Counted from the first letter of the stretch, positions 18,342-28,115 are shown. The stretch is DNA of 64,000 nt from Clostridia bacterium (GCA_026418695.1 JAOAAU010000006.1:1-64000); one strand, 5' to 3'. The notes: generated from the sequence alone by a model not told the origin. Program-made: numbers and translations.

Positions 18342-19039
18342 GGGTTGAACTGAAGGGCATAAAAAAGATTTATCACGATAAAGTAGTTCTTGATATCAGC
18401 AGCCTTGGGCTGGAAAAAGGAAAGATCTATGCTGTATTGGGACCTAACGGGTCCGGGAAAACTACGCTGCTGAAAATTCTGTCAGGAATTGAAAAAGCCT
18501 CCGAAGGCCTTGTTCATTATCTGGATATGGAAATGCTGCAGGAGAAGCAGATTGCTTATATGCCGCAAAAGGTATATATGTTTGACCTGACAGTTCTGGA
18601 AAATACGGTATTAGGTTTGAAAGAGAGAAAAATATGCGGTACGGAAGCCGAAAAGTTGGCCATGGAGGCCTTGGAACAAGTAGGCATGAACAGCTTTTCC
18701 CGTAAAAAGGCACGCTGCCTTTCGGGCGGAGAAGCTCAAAGGGTGGCATTAGCCAGAACCCTGGCGCTTGGCAAGGAACTTGTGCTGCTGGATGAACCTG
18801 CATCAGCAACGGATATCGCTGGTGTGGATCTAGTGGAAAAATATATTTGTTGTGTCAATGAGAAGAACGGTTCGACCATCGTGTTTACGACCCATAATCC
18901 TTCGCAGGCAGCACGGATCGCCGATGAAGTGATTATCATGAGCGGCGGCAGGGTTGTGGAGAAGGGCAAACCTTCAATGGTTTTCAATTCTCCGCAAAAT
19001 CAGGAGACCAGGGATTTTCTTAAGAGTTGGAGGATATAA
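18338..19039 (+). CDS. tupC: Tungstate ABC transporter ATPase TupC
   Basis: This 233-residue ATPase powers TupB. It has Walker A (GPNGSGKTT, about residues 33-41), the Q-loop, signature LSGGEAQRVALART, Walker B (LVLLDEPAS) and the H-loop (FTTHNP). Its start overlaps the tupB stop by 4 bp behind AGGAGG. moeA follows 6 bp later. Confidence 0.93.
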   Translation: MRVELKGIKKIYHDKVVLDISSLGLEKGKIYAVLGPNGSGKTTLLKILSGIEKASEGLVHYLDMEMLQEKQIAYMPQKVYMFDLTVLENTVLGLKERKICGTEAEKLAMEALEQVGMNSFSRKKARCLSGGEAQRVALARTLALGKELVLLDEPASATDIAGVDLVEKYICCVNEKNGSTIVFTTHNPSQAARIADEVIIMSGGRVVEKGKPSMVFNSPQNQETRDFLKSWRI

Positions 19040-19045
19040 CGAGCC

Positions 19046-20272
19046 ATGTTGGATGTAAAGAGTGTGAATGAAGTCATCGAGATCATCAATCAGCATTTTT
19101 CCGGATATACATTGGAAAGTGAGGAAATCGGTATTGAGGATGCTGTAGGAAGAATAACAACAGAGGACTTGATTGCCAATGAGGATATTCCCGGCTTCAA
19201 TCGTTCTTCGGTAGATGGTTACGCTGTTATTTCCAGGGATACCTTCGGAGCCTCAGAAGCTCTTCCGGCACAGCTGTTTTTAGCCGGAGAGGTGAAGATG
19301 GGGGAAAAACCGCAATTTTCGCTCAAACCAGGACAAGCGGCTTATGTCCCAACGGGGGGTGAGCTTCCTGGGAATGCGGATGCGATGGTGATGATCGAAT
19401 ACACGGAAGACTTTAATGACGGATTTATCTATATTAATAAAGCCTCTGCTCCGGGGAATCATGTTGTATTTAAAGGAGATGACATCAGAACCGGAAAGGT
19501 TGTGATCCCGTCAGGTACTTATGTAAGGCCCCAGGAGGTAGGGATGATGGCTGCCATGGGGTATCCGCGAATCCGGGTCCAAAGAAGGCTTTGTGTGGGG
19601 ATTGTTTCTACCGGGGATGAAATCGTGAGTATTGATGCACAACCTTCGGGTTCCCAGGTCCGAGATATCAATTCCTACGCGCTCTATGCAGGATTGATCA
19701 ACTGCGGAGCACGGCCCAAATTCTTTGGGGTTGTAAAGGATGATTTTGAAAGTATACGGAAAACCGTTGAAGAAGCGTTGAAAGTTTCGGATGTTGTACT
19801 GATATCCGGTGGGAGTTCAGTCGGGAACAGGGATGAGACCTATAAGGTGATCACTTCTCTTGGTTTACCCGGAATTTTAGTCCATGGAATTGCGGTGAAA
19901 CCAGGTAAACCTACAATTTTAGGGAAAGTTGAAAATAAAGCCGTGGTAGGTCTTCCGGGACATCCTGCCTCTGCCTATAGCATATTTCGGGTGTTTGTGT
20001 GTCACTTGTTGAGGGTGATGTGCGGACAGTCAAAGGAGAATTCCCCCGTAATGATTGCAGAGATGTCCTGCAATTACCCATCCAATAATGGTAGGGAGGA
20101 GTTCCTGCCGGTGAAACTGGAGGAAAGTGCGGGAAAACTTTCGGCACATCCCGTTTTTGGGAAGTCCGGGCTGATTTCAATGCTTACGGAGGCAAACGGA
20201 TATATACACATCAGCAGGGGCAGCGAAGGTGTGAATCAAGGTGAAAAAGTTCAAGTTGTGCTGTGGAGGTAG
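19046..20272 (+). CDS. moeA: Molybdopterin molybdenumtransferase MoeA (metal insertion)
   Basis: This 408-residue MoeA inserts the metal (here likely tungsten) into adenylated molybdopterin. Motifs seen are FNRSSVDGYAV, PTGGELPGNADAMVMIEYTE, VGIVSTGDEIV, LISGGSSVGNRDETY and VGLPGHPASAYSIF. It sits between tupC and a second, longer MoeA, overlapping the ribosome binding site of the latter. Two MoeA copies side by side suggest separate roles, for example one for each metal or enzyme class; that is inference. Confidence 0.93.
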   Translation: MLDVKSVNEVIEIINQHFSGYTLESEEIGIEDAVGRITTEDLIANEDIPGFNRSSVDGYAVISRDTFGASEALPAQLFLAGEVKMGEKPQFSLKPGQAAYVPTGGELPGNADAMVMIEYTEDFNDGFIYINKASAPGNHVVFKGDDIRTGKVVIPSGTYVRPQEVGMMAAMGYPRIRVQRRLCVGIVSTGDEIVSIDAQPSGSQVRDINSYALYAGLINCGARPKFFGVVKDDFESIRKTVEEALKVSDVVLISGGSSVGNRDETYKVITSLGLPGILVHGIAVKPGKPTILGKVENKAVVGLPGHPASAYSIFRVFVCHLLRVMCGQSKENSPVMIAEMSCNYPSNNGREEFLPVKLEESAGKLSAHPVFGKSGLISMLTEANGYIHISRGSEGVNQGEKVQVVLWR

Positions 20273-20274
20273 CC

Positions 20275-22182
20275 ATGGGATATAGTTATTTGGAGAATGT
20301 TGAGCTTGAAGAGGCTTTGAGGGTTTATGCGGATATGCTTCAGTCCATGGGAATAGGAATAGAGGCGGAAGAGATAAAGGTACAGGACAGCTTTGGACGT
20401 ATTACTTCAGAAGCTGTATTTGCCAATATTTCCTCACCGCACTATAATGCGAGTGCCATGGACGGTATCGCACTCCTGGCGAAAAAAACCTATGGTGCAA
20501 CTGAAACCACGCCGGTGATTCTTGAAGAGGGTGTGGATTTTGAAAGGGTGGATACAGGCGATCCTTTACCAGAACGGTTTGATGCCGTTGTAATGATAGA
20601 AGATGTGATCTCCCTGGAGCGCGGAAGGGTCAAGCTTATCAGTGCGGCAGCACCCTGGCAGCATGTGCGGCAGATCGGTGAAGACATTTGTGCTTCTGAA
20701 ATGATTCTGCCCTCCAATACAAAAATAGAGGCTGCGGCCATTGGGGCGATGCTGGCAGGCGGAGTACTGAAAATCAAGGTGTGGAAAAGGCCGCTTGTGG
20801 GTTTGATACCTACAGGGGATGAGATCGTCAGTCCGACAGACTGCCCCAGGGAAGGTGAAATCATTGAGTTCAACACTTCCATTTTCTCAGCCATGCTGAA
20901 GGATTGGGGAGCAGCTGCCAAGGTGTATGAGATTGTACCTGACAGGTTTCCCCTGATCAAAGAGGCTGTGATCAAGGCAGCGGAGGAATGTGATCTGGTG
21001 ATTTTAAATGCAGGGTCTTCGGCGGGGAGAGAGGATTATTCCGCCAAAGCGATCGGGGAAGCCGGAAAGGGCATCACCCACGGGATCGCGATCCGACCGG
21101 GAAAACCAACCATCCTTGGGGTTGTAAACAATCGTCCCGTAATAGGTGTGCCGGGATATCCCGTTTCGGGGATTGTTGTCATGGAAAAGATTTTCAAGAA
21201 GGTGCTTGAAAGCCTGAATTATGGAAAACTGCCCGAGAGGAAGAAAACAAAGGCCGTACTTTCCAGAAAAATCATTTCCTCTTTAAAATATAAGGAATTT
21301 GTCAGAATGAAGCTGGGACAAGTGGATGGAAGATTCATCGCTACCCCGTTGAACCGCGGAGCAGGAGTGGTGACTTCTTTTGTAAAAGCGGACGGACTGC
21401 TGGAAATTCCAATGAATTCAGAGGGGTATGAAGCGGGACAGGAGTTGGAGATCGAGCTTTTGAAACCTGAAAGTGAAATAGAAAACACCCTGATGGTGAT
21501 CGGAAGTCATGACCCTTTAATTGATGTTATCAGTGATTTGATGAGAAGAAAATATCCGGAGGAATTCCTTTCTTCCGCGCACGTAGGCAGTATGGGCGGA
21601 ATCATGGCGGTCAAGCGCGGGGAAACGCATTTGGCAGGGATCCATCTTTTGGATGAAGAGACGGGCCAGTATAATGCCAGCTATGTGAAGCGGTATCTTG
21701 GAAATGACAAAGTCCTCTTGCTCAAAGGTGTCAAGAGAATTCAGGGACTGATGACTGCGGCGGGGAACCCGAAAGGGATCAAGGAGCTTGGCGATATTGC
21801 AAAGAATGGATTGAGTTATGTCAACAGGCAGAAGGGCTCAGGAACAAGAATACTGTTGGACTACTTACTGAAAAAACAGGGAATATCTGCGTCGGACCTA
21901 TATGGCTATGAGCGTGAGGAGTTCACCCATATGTCGGTGGCAGCCCTGGTAGCTTCAGGGAGTGCCGATGCAGGGATGGGAATCTATTCTGCGGCTAAAG
22001 CTTACGGATTGGGTTTTATACCGGTATGTGAAGAGGCGTATGACTTTATTTTACCGGAACGGTTTGCAGAACTGGAAATTGTAAAGCGCTTTATCATATT
22101 GCTCAGGTCGGAGGAATTCAGGATTGAGCTGGAACGCCTCGGCGGATACAAGTTGGAGTCACCGGGAGAATGGCCGGGTTAG
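20275..22182 (+). CDS. MoeA fused to a periplasmic-binding-protein-like domain
   Basis: This 635-residue protein has a complete MoeA part (about 1-400; motifs YNASAMDGIAL, IPTGDEIV, ILNAGSSAGREDYS, VIGVPGYPVSGI). A C-terminal PBP-like domain follows (about 405-630), with ARRK-like helix DLMRRKYPEEF, the segment NRQKGSGTRILLDYLL and an oxyanion-like pocket. This MoeA-LysR-type/PBP fusion is known in Clostridia and Archaea; the PBP part may bind molybdate or tungstate within the cell. GTG 20263 is in frame, but GGAGGT at 20265-20270 selects ATG 20275, 3 bases after the moeA stop. Confidence 0.92.
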   Translation: MGYSYLENVELEEALRVYADMLQSMGIGIEAEEIKVQDSFGRITSEAVFANISSPHYNASAMDGIALLAKKTYGATETTPVILEEGVDFERVDTGDPLPERFDAVVMIEDVISLERGRVKLISAAAPWQHVRQIGEDICASEMILPSNTKIEAAAIGAMLAGGVLKIKVWKRPLVGLIPTGDEIVSPTDCPREGEIIEFNTSIFSAMLKDWGAAAKVYEIVPDRFPLIKEAVIKAAEECDLVILNAGSSAGREDYSAKAIGEAGKGITHGIAIRPGKPTILGVVNNRPVIGVPGYPVSGIVVMEKIFKKVLESLNYGKLPERKKTKAVLSRKIISSLKYKEFVRMKLGQVDGRFIATPLNRGAGVVTSFVKADGLLEIPMNSEGYEAGQELEIELLKPESEIENTLMVIGSHDPLIDVISDLMRRKYPEEFLSSAHVGSMGGIMAVKRGETHLAGIHLLDEETGQYNASYVKRYLGNDKVLLLKGVKRIQGLMTAAGNPKGIKELGDIAKNGLSYVNRQKGSGTRILLDYLLKKQGISASDLYGYEREEFTHMSVAALVASGSADAGMGIYSAAKAYGLGFIPVCEEAYDFILPERFAELEIVKRFIILLRSEEFRIELERLGGYKLESPGEWPG

Positions 22183-22231
22183 AGGGTGCTACCATCAAAG
22201 TCATATGATTACATGGATGTGAGGTATACTT

Positions 22232-23191
22232 ATGAGAGACCGCTTTGGAAGGGAAATAGAATATTTAAGAATTTCCATTACCCATAACTGCAATTTGAAA
22301 TGTATCTATTGTGCACCAGGAGGGGATCACTGTGCGGATTCATGCTCGAATACACTGTCTCCGGCCGATTTTGAACGGGTGGTCCGGTCCATGGCAAAGG
22401 TAGGAATCCGGAAGGTCCGGATTACAGGCGGCGAACCCTTGGTGCGTACAGATGTATGTGAAATCATTGAAAGGATTTCCCATATCGAGGGTATTCAGGA
22501 TATTTCCATGACAACCAACGGAATCCGTCTTGACAAAATGGCGGTGCAGCTGAAAGCGGCAGGCCTGAAAAGGCTGAATATCAGCCTGGATTCCCTTAAA
22601 GAGGATAGGTTCCGATATATTACAGGCGGCGGAAGACTTCAATCTACTTTAAAGGGGATTGAGAAGTCGTTATCCCTGGGGCTGCAACCGATAAAAATCA
22701 ATACGGTATTGATGAAGGGGGTCAATGAGGATGAAATTGACGCATTCATCCAATTGGCAAAGGAGAGTCCTCTGGATGTCCGGTTTATCGAGCTTATGCC
22801 TATTGGAAAATATGGGGAAGAAAACTCAGATAAGATTGTTTACAACTCCGATATCATTAGCGCCAGGCCTCAGTTGGTTTTTGTCAATGAGAGCTTCCAA
22901 GGGCAGCCGGCAAGATATTATAAGGCAGAGGGGTTTAAAGGAAGGATTGGCTTTATCAGTCCTGTAAGCCACCAGTTCTGCAGCTGCTGCAACCGGATCA
23001 GGCTGACTTGCGACGGAAAACTCAAGCCATGCCTGGGGAATAATGGGGAAGTAGACCTGATGGACATATTGAAAAGCGATTCGGATGAATTGGATGCTTT
23101 TATCAGGCAGGCGATATTCGAGAAACCAGCCAGTCATAATTTCGGGAGCAGTTTCTCTTCGGTCAGGAATATGAGTAGGATTGGCGGTTAG
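22232..23191 (+). CDS. moaA: GTP 3',8-cyclase MoaA
   Basis: This 319-residue radical-SAM enzyme makes the first pterin precursor from GTP. The SAM cluster motif CNLKCIYC begins near residue 17, the GGEP motif follows (RITGGEPLVR), the C-terminal cluster is CSCCNRIRLTCDGKLKPC, and the protein ends in the conserved di-glycine (SRIGG). It lies 49 bp after the MoeA fusion and 25 bp before moaC, in the same run. Confidence 0.96.
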   Translation: MRDRFGREIEYLRISITHNCNLKCIYCAPGGDHCADSCSNTLSPADFERVVRSMAKVGIRKVRITGGEPLVRTDVCEIIERISHIEGIQDISMTTNGIRLDKMAVQLKAAGLKRLNISLDSLKEDRFRYITGGGRLQSTLKGIEKSLSLGLQPIKINTVLMKGVNEDEIDAFIQLAKESPLDVRFIELMPIGKYGEENSDKIVYNSDIISARPQLVFVNESFQGQPARYYKAEGFKGRIGFISPVSHQFCSCCNRIRLTCDGKLKPCLGNNGEVDLMDILKSDSDELDAFIRQAIFEKPASHNFGSSFSSVRNMSRIGG

Positions 23192-23216
23192 TCTTAAAAA
23201 GGAAGGGTTGTGAAAT

Positions 23217-23699
23217 ATGGGATTGACACATTTGGATGAGAAGGGCAATGCCCGGATGGTGGATGTTTCTGAAAAAGATTTTACTGTAAGAGAGGCAGTA
23301 GCAGTCGGCAAAGTGCTGATGAAGCCTGAAACCCTGGAAATGATTATGGGAGGGAACATGCCAAAGGGGGATGTTCTTGCAACTGCCAGGATTGCCGGGA
23401 TCATGGCAGCAAAAAGAACCTGGGAGCTGATTCCTATGTGCCATCAGATACCGTTGGATGGGATAAAGATCGAGCTGTCACCGAATCCGGAGAAAGCTTG
23501 CGTAGAGATCCATGCAACAGCAAAGTGTTCATGGAAAACCGGGGTGGAGATGGAAGCGCTCACTGCAGTGTCTGTAGCAGGATTGACCATATATGATATG
23601 TGCAAGGCTGTAGATAAGGAAATGATCATTGGCGACATAACGCTGGTTAAAAAGACCGGAGGTAAATCAGGAGAATACTTGAGAAAAGCCGACATATAA
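23217..23699 (+). CDS. moaC: Cyclic pyranopterin monophosphate synthase MoaC
   Basis: This 160-residue protein converts the MoaA product to cyclic pyranopterin monophosphate. Motifs [26 protein letters not shown] and [23 protein letters not shown] are canonical. The ATG at 23217 follows AGGAAGGG. It is followed by the MOSC gene 46 bp later. Confidence 0.96.
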   Translation: MGLTHLDEKGNARMVDVSEKDFTVREAVAVGKVLMKPETLEMIMGGNMPKGDVLATARIAGIMAAKRTWELIPMCHQIPLDGIKIELSPNPEKACVEIHATAKCSWKTGVEMEALTAVSVAGLTIYDMCKAVDKEMIIGDITLVKKTGGKSGEYLRKADI

Positions 23700-23745
23700 C
23701 AGTGATTTAAAAATGGTGATTTATTCTAAAGGGGAGGGTGTTATT

Positions 23746-24177
23746 ATGGCGAAGGTTACAGCGATCAATATTAGTGAAAAAAAAGGGGTACCGAAGACCC
23801 CGATCCAAGAGGGCGAATTTATTGTGGATTTTGGGTTGAAGGGGGATGCCCATGGAGGAAACTGGCATAGGCAGGTTAGCTTCCTGGGGCAGGAGAGTAT
23901 AGACAAGGTTACAGCGCTGGGGGTTAAAGGGCTGTGTACAGGAAAGTTCGCAGAAAACATTACCACGGAAGGCATAGAACTGTATTCACTGCCCATAGGG
24001 ACCAAACTGGAAGTGGGGGATGTTCTCTTTGAAGTTACGCAGATCGGCAAGGAGTGTCACCGGAAATGTGCTATTTTCCACCAGGTTGGGGATTGTGTAA
24101 TGCCCAAGGAGGGTATTTTTGCAAGGGTGATCAAGGGTGGAATGATCCGGGCAGGAGATGAGATCGTAGTGAGGTGA
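23746..24177 (+). CDS. MOSC-domain protein
   Basis: This 143-residue single-domain MOSC protein has the motif GLKGDAHGGNWHRQVSFL and two cysteines in CHRKCAIFHQVGDC. MOSC proteins bind sulfur or pterin cofactors; short stand-alone ones are often next to moa genes and may handle sulfur transfer or cofactor delivery. An earlier ATG at 23713 is in frame, but AGGGGAGGG at 23730-23738 fits ATG 23746. The next gene starts 4 bp after its stop. Confidence 0.88.
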   Translation: MAKVTAINISEKKGVPKTPIQEGEFIVDFGLKGDAHGGNWHRQVSFLGQESIDKVTALGVKGLCTGKFAENITTEGIELYSLPIGTKLEVGDVLFEVTQIGKECHRKCAIFHQVGDCVMPKEGIFARVIKGGMIRAGDEIVVR

Positions 24178-24181
24178 AGAG

Positions 24182-26134
24182 ATGGTCAGCGCTCAAGCGG
24201 CATCAAAAAAGGATTATGTAGAGAGGTCCCATGAACGGTGCAGAGAGTACAAGGTTGATCCGGACAGGATGTATAGTTCGAAAGTCATTCAGGGACAGGA
24301 ACTCTTTGCACGGCTGGATTCCAAAAAAGAGTTGATTGTTACGGCAGAGCCCTTTATGAACCAGTTGTATAATTTTGTAAAAGGCTCCAACTTCTTTTCC
24401 ATATTGACCGATGAAGAGGGCTGCATTTTGACTGTCATCGGAGATGAAGAGATTTTGTCGGAAGCCTTTTCCATCCAAATGATTCCGGGTGCCTTTATGG
24501 ATGAAAAGAGTATCGGCACCAATGCCATGGGGACCTCTTTGGCGGAGGAAAAACCGGTGCAGATATCCGGAAGGGAACATTATGTGGAGATCTATCATCG
24601 ATGGACTTGCTCAGCATCTCCCATCCGGAATTCAGAGGGGAAGATTATCGGATCCCTGGATCTGACAGGTTATAGTGAAAATGTACATTCCCATACGCTC
24701 GGAATGGTAGTTGCGGCTGCCAATGCCATAGAAAAAATGCTGCAAACCAAGGAATATACAAAGGAATTGTCCATAGCGAAGCTTTACAACGAGACCATCA
24801 TTGATTCCATTACCGCCGGAATAATGACAACGGATACCCAGGGGAACATAAAAACAGTGAGCCGCCATGCCGCTGTGATGTTCGGGTATAAACGGGAAGA
24901 AATGGAGTCCATGAAAATATGGGATTTGTTTGAAGGCTGGGAACGTGTAAAGTCAGCAGCATTAAATAATCAGAGCTTCATGGATGAGGACGTGTTTGTA
25001 AACTCCAAAAAGAATAAACTTCAATTCAATTTATGTACCTACCCCATCATTGACAGTGAGCATCACTTGAGAAATATTATCTTTGTTTTCAAGGAATTGA
25101 AAAAGATTCGTAAGCTTGCCAATAAAATAATGGGCCGGCAGGCGATATACACCTTTGATAAGATCCTGGGGAAGGATGAGAGATTCCTGCGGGTGATCGA
25201 GTATGCCAAAAAGGTTGCCGACAGTAGATCTAATATCCTGATCATGGGGGAAAGCGGGACAGGAAAGGAACTCTTTGCCCAGGCGATTCACAACTACAGC
25301 GGCAGGCGGGAGGAAGCCTTTGTTGCCTTGAATTGCGGGGCTATTCCAAGGAATCTTATCGAATCCGAGCTTTTCGGATATGAGGAAGGTGCCTTTACCG
25401 GGGCTAAAACCGGCGGACATCCCGGGAAGTTTGAAATTGCAGACGGAGGAACTATTTTCCTGGATGAAATCGGTGAGATGCCTCTGGATATGCAAACAAG
25501 GCTTCTAAGGGTCATTGAAGAGGGTACGGTCAGCAGAATTGGCGGAGTTAAGGAAATTGTTGTGGACGTCAGAATCATTGCAGCCACCAATAAGGATTTG
25601 GATGAAGAGGTAAGGAAGGGGAACTTCAGGAAGGATTTGTTCTATCGGCTGAATGTTTTACCCATCCGACTGCCTCCGCTCAGAGAAAGAAGAGAGGATA
25701 TTCTTCTTTTGCTCAAATACTATATGGATCGGGTATCCAAGAAGTTAAACAAGAGAAGTGTTAAGCTGCCTGAGGACTATGTGAAGTTCCTTTATGAATA
25801 TGATTGGCCTGGAAATGTGAGAGAACTGGAGAACCTCATCGAGTTGATCGTCAATACGGAAACCATCCCTTATGATTTTGGAAGGCCGGATGCAGATGCA
25901 GCGGAAAAACTCCGTCAAGGTACGGACGTTCTTGAGAAAGCGGGTTTTTCGAAGGATGAGGATCTAAAACTTGAGTCTATGGAGAAACAACACATATCGA
26001 AGGTTCTGAAGCTGTATAACGGGAATATTACCTTAAGTGCGAAAGCCTTGGGGGTTGGAAGGAATACATTATATAGAAAAATGGAGGGTTATGGCATCGA
26101 TTGCTCCGAAACGGAACAGTGTTCCAATATGTAA
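24182..26134 (+). CDS. Sigma-54-dependent activator (AcoR-like: GAF, PAS, AAA+, Fis HTH)
   Basis: This 650-residue enhancer-binding protein has an N-terminal GAF-like sensor (about 45-185; SIGTNAMGTSLAEEKPVQISG is typical of AcoR relatives) and a PAS domain (about 205-320). The AAA+ domain (about 330-570) has Walker A GESGTGKE near 356, the sigma-54 contact loop GAFTGA near 403, and Walker B GGTIFLDEIGEM. A Fis-type HTH lies at about 610-645. It almost certainly switches on the next operon: a perfect -24/-12 promoter sits 130 bp past its stop, and palindromes overlapping its 3' end fit enhancer sites. The signal is unknown but may be an aldehyde or alcohol. Confidence 0.93.
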   Translation: MVSAQAASKKDYVERSHERCREYKVDPDRMYSSKVIQGQELFARLDSKKELIVTAEPFMNQLYNFVKGSNFFSILTDEEGCILTVIGDEEILSEAFSIQMIPGAFMDEKSIGTNAMGTSLAEEKPVQISGREHYVEIYHRWTCSASPIRNSEGKIIGSLDLTGYSENVHSHTLGMVVAAANAIEKMLQTKEYTKELSIAKLYNETIIDSITAGIMTTDTQGNIKTVSRHAAVMFGYKREEMESMKIWDLFEGWERVKSAALNNQSFMDEDVFVNSKKNKLQFNLCTYPIIDSEHHLRNIIFVFKELKKIRKLANKIMGRQAIYTFDKILGKDERFLRVIEYAKKVADSRSNILIMGESGTGKELFAQAIHNYSGRREEAFVALNCGAIPRNLIESELFGYEEGAFTGAKTGGHPGKFEIADGGTIFLDEIGEMPLDMQTRLLRVIEEGTVSRIGGVKEIVVDVRIIAATNKDLDEEVRKGNFRKDLFYRLNVLPIRLPPLRERREDILLLLKYYMDRVSKKLNKRSVKLPEDYVKFLYEYDWPGNVRELENLIELIVNTETIPYDFGRPDADAAEKLRQGTDVLEKAGFSKDEDLKLESMEKQHISKVLKLYNGNITLSAKALGVGRNTLYRKMEGYGIDCSETEQCSNM

Positions 26135-26173
26135 CACTAAAAAATGGGTGGACGTGCTCCAAAATGGAACACG
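26113..26173. promoter_or_regulatory. Enhancer (upstream activator) palindromes for the sigma-54 activator
   Basis: Three dyads built on GGAAC/GTTCC are seen: 26113-26125 (GGAAC-3-GTTCC), 26118-26138 (AGTGTT-9-AACACT), and 26153-26173 (arms CGTGCTCC and GGAACACG, one mismatch). They lie 90-150 bp before the -24/-12 promoter and overlap the end of the activator gene, the usual place for enhancer sites. Confidence 0.7.
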
Positions 26174-26198
26174 CATTGAAGGATAAGAAATTTATGCG

Positions 26199-26228
26199 AA
26201 AACCCCTTCGTTCAGAAGGGGTTTTTTA
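26199..26228 (+). terminator. Terminator of the tup-moa-activator run
   Basis: A 10-bp stem (26199-26208 with 26216-26225) is followed by T-rich sequence. It lies between the enhancer palindromes and the sigma-54 promoter, so read-through from upstream is blocked while the activator can loop across. Confidence 0.88.
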
Positions 26229-26262
26229 CGTACTTTAAAATTTTCTTAGTGAATTTTAAAAC

Positions 26263-26278
26263 TGGCACGAATCTTGCT
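26263..26278 (+). promoter_or_regulatory. Sigma-54 (-24/-12) promoter of the second AOR
   Basis: TGGCACGAATCTTGCT at 26263-26278 matches the sigma-54 consensus at every position (TGGCACG, four bases, TTGCT). It lies 44 bp before the AOR start codon and directly after a sigma-54 activator gene. Confidence 0.93.
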
Positions 26279-26321
26279 TAATATTTTGATGAAAGAAAAA
26301 TCATTCAGAGGGGGATTTAAA

Positions 26322-28115
26322 ATGAGCGGTTATATTGGCAAGATTCTAAGAGTGGATTTGAGCAGTAAAACTGTAAAAACTGAGGACTTGGATCTGAAAT
26401 TGGCTCAGAAATTTATCGGCGGCAGAGGTTTGGGCACAAAAATGCTGATGGATGAAGTAGATCCGGGAGTTGATGCTTTAAGTCCTGACAATAAGCTTAT
26501 TTTTATGACAGGTCCCTTGACGGGAACAAACACACCCACCGGCGGAAGGTATATGGTCATCACAAAATCACCGCTGACAGGCACGGTTGCTTGTTCAAAT
26601 TCCGGCGGTTATTGGGGCCCCGAATTGAAATTTGCAGGGTATGACGGCATCATTATTGAAGGAAAAGCAGCTGCACCGGTTTATATCAATATCGTTGATG
26701 ATAAAGTTGAAATCAGAGATGCTTCCCATCTTTGGGGGAAGGTTGTATCAGAGACAACCACAGTGCTGGAGAATGAGCATGGGGAAAAAGTCAAAGTTGC
26801 TACCATCGGTCCTGCCGGTGAAAACCTTTCAAGGATTGCTGCCGTAATGAATGATCGAGGAAGAGCAGCCGGACGTTCCGGTGTTGGCGCAGTCATGGGC
26901 TCTAAAAACTTGAAGGCTATCGTAGTGAAAGGCAGCGGCAAGGTGGAAGTGGCAGATGCAGACAAACTGAAGGAAGTTTTCTCTGTATGTATGAAAAAAA
27001 TCAAGGAAAACGGTGTTACCGGCCAGGGGCTTCCTACTTATGGAACAGCCGTACTTGTAAATATCATCAATGAAAATGGTGTTTTCCCCACAAATAATTT
27101 CCAGCAGGCTACTTTTGATAAAGCCGAAGAGATCAGCGGAGAAACGCTGGCGGAAAAATACCTGAAGAAGAAGGACCCTTGCTTTAGATGCCCTATTGCT
27201 TGCGGCAGATACTGTGAAGTAGACGATATCAAAGGTGCCGGACCTGAGTATGAAACGATCTGGGCTTTCGGTTCCGACTGCGGTGTGTCCGACCTCGGCG
27301 GGGTTATCAAAGCAAATTACTGGTGTAATGAAATGGGAGTAGATACCATATCTGCAGGGGCAACCATTGCTGCAGCGATGGAATTATATGAAAAAGGATA
27401 TTTAAAAAACGAAGACCTGGGAGATGGTCCGGAGCTTAAGTGGGGGAATACCGATGCTATTGTCGAATGGACAAAGAGAATGGGTTCCGCTGACGGGCTG
27501 GGGGCTAAGCTGGCGCAAGGCTCCTACAGGCTTTGTGAAATGTTTGGAGCGCCGGAATTGTCAATGACAGTTAAGAAGCAGGAACTGCCGGCTTACGACC
27601 CAAGAGGAATCCAGGGACATGGAGTTCAGTATGCAACTTCCAACAGGGGAGGCTGCCATGTACGAGGATATATGATTTCTCCTGAAATATTAGGTCTCCC
27701 GGAAAAACTCGACAGATTCTCACTGGAAGGAAAACCGGCCTGGGCAAAGATATTCCAGGACTTTACCGCAGCCATTGATGCCAGCGGACTTTGTCTGTTT
27801 ACTTCTTTTGCGATGGGCGCAGAGGACTATGCCGGCTTGATGAATGCAGTATGCGGTACGAAGATGACTGGAGAAGACTTTGTGCAATCCGGCGAAAGAA
27901 TATGGAACCTGGAAAAAGTCTATAATCTGAAAGCCGGAATCGACTCTGCACAGGATACGCTTCCGAAGAGATTGCTGAACGAACCGATTCCTGAAGGACC
28001 GTCCAAGGGCTGGGTACACAAATTGAGCGAACTTCTCCCTATATACTATGAACTCAGGGGCTGGGATGCAAACGGTATTCCTACTACGGACAAATTGAAG
28101 GAACTTGGTCTTTAA
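26322..28115 (+). CDS. Aldehyde:ferredoxin oxidoreductase (second copy, sigma-54 controlled)
   Basis: This 597-residue tungstoenzyme belongs to the AOR family. It has the N-terminal motifs FIGGRGLGTKML, GPLTGTNTPTGGRYMV and GYDGIIIEGKA, the cluster motif CFRCPIACG (C287, C290, C294), and a distal Cys in ASGLCLFTSF. The frame is open from 26274, but that lies inside the sigma-54 promoter; ATG 26322 with GAGGGGGAT upstream is the true start. It is followed by its own radical-SAM maturase and MoaD. Expected role: aldehyde (or reverse acid) conversion using ferredoxin. Confidence 0.94.
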   Translation: MSGYIGKILRVDLSSKTVKTEDLDLKLAQKFIGGRGLGTKMLMDEVDPGVDALSPDNKLIFMTGPLTGTNTPTGGRYMVITKSPLTGTVACSNSGGYWGPELKFAGYDGIIIEGKAAAPVYINIVDDKVEIRDASHLWGKVVSETTTVLENEHGEKVKVATIGPAGENLSRIAAVMNDRGRAAGRSGVGAVMGSKNLKAIVVKGSGKVEVADADKLKEVFSVCMKKIKENGVTGQGLPTYGTAVLVNIINENGVFPTNNFQQATFDKAEEISGETLAEKYLKKKDPCFRCPIACGRYCEVDDIKGAGPEYETIWAFGSDCGVSDLGGVIKANYWCNEMGVDTISAGATIAAAMELYEKGYLKNEDLGDGPELKWGNTDAIVEWTKRMGSADGLGAKLAQGSYRLCEMFGAPELSMTVKKQELPAYDPRGIQGHGVQYATSNRGGCHVRGYMISPEILGLPEKLDRFSLEGKPAWAKIFQDFTAAIDASGLCLFTSFAMGAEDYAGLMNAVCGTKMTGEDFVQSGERIWNLEKVYNLKAGIDSAQDTLPKRLLNEPIPEGPSKGWVHKLSELLPIYYELRGWDANGIPTTDKLKELGL

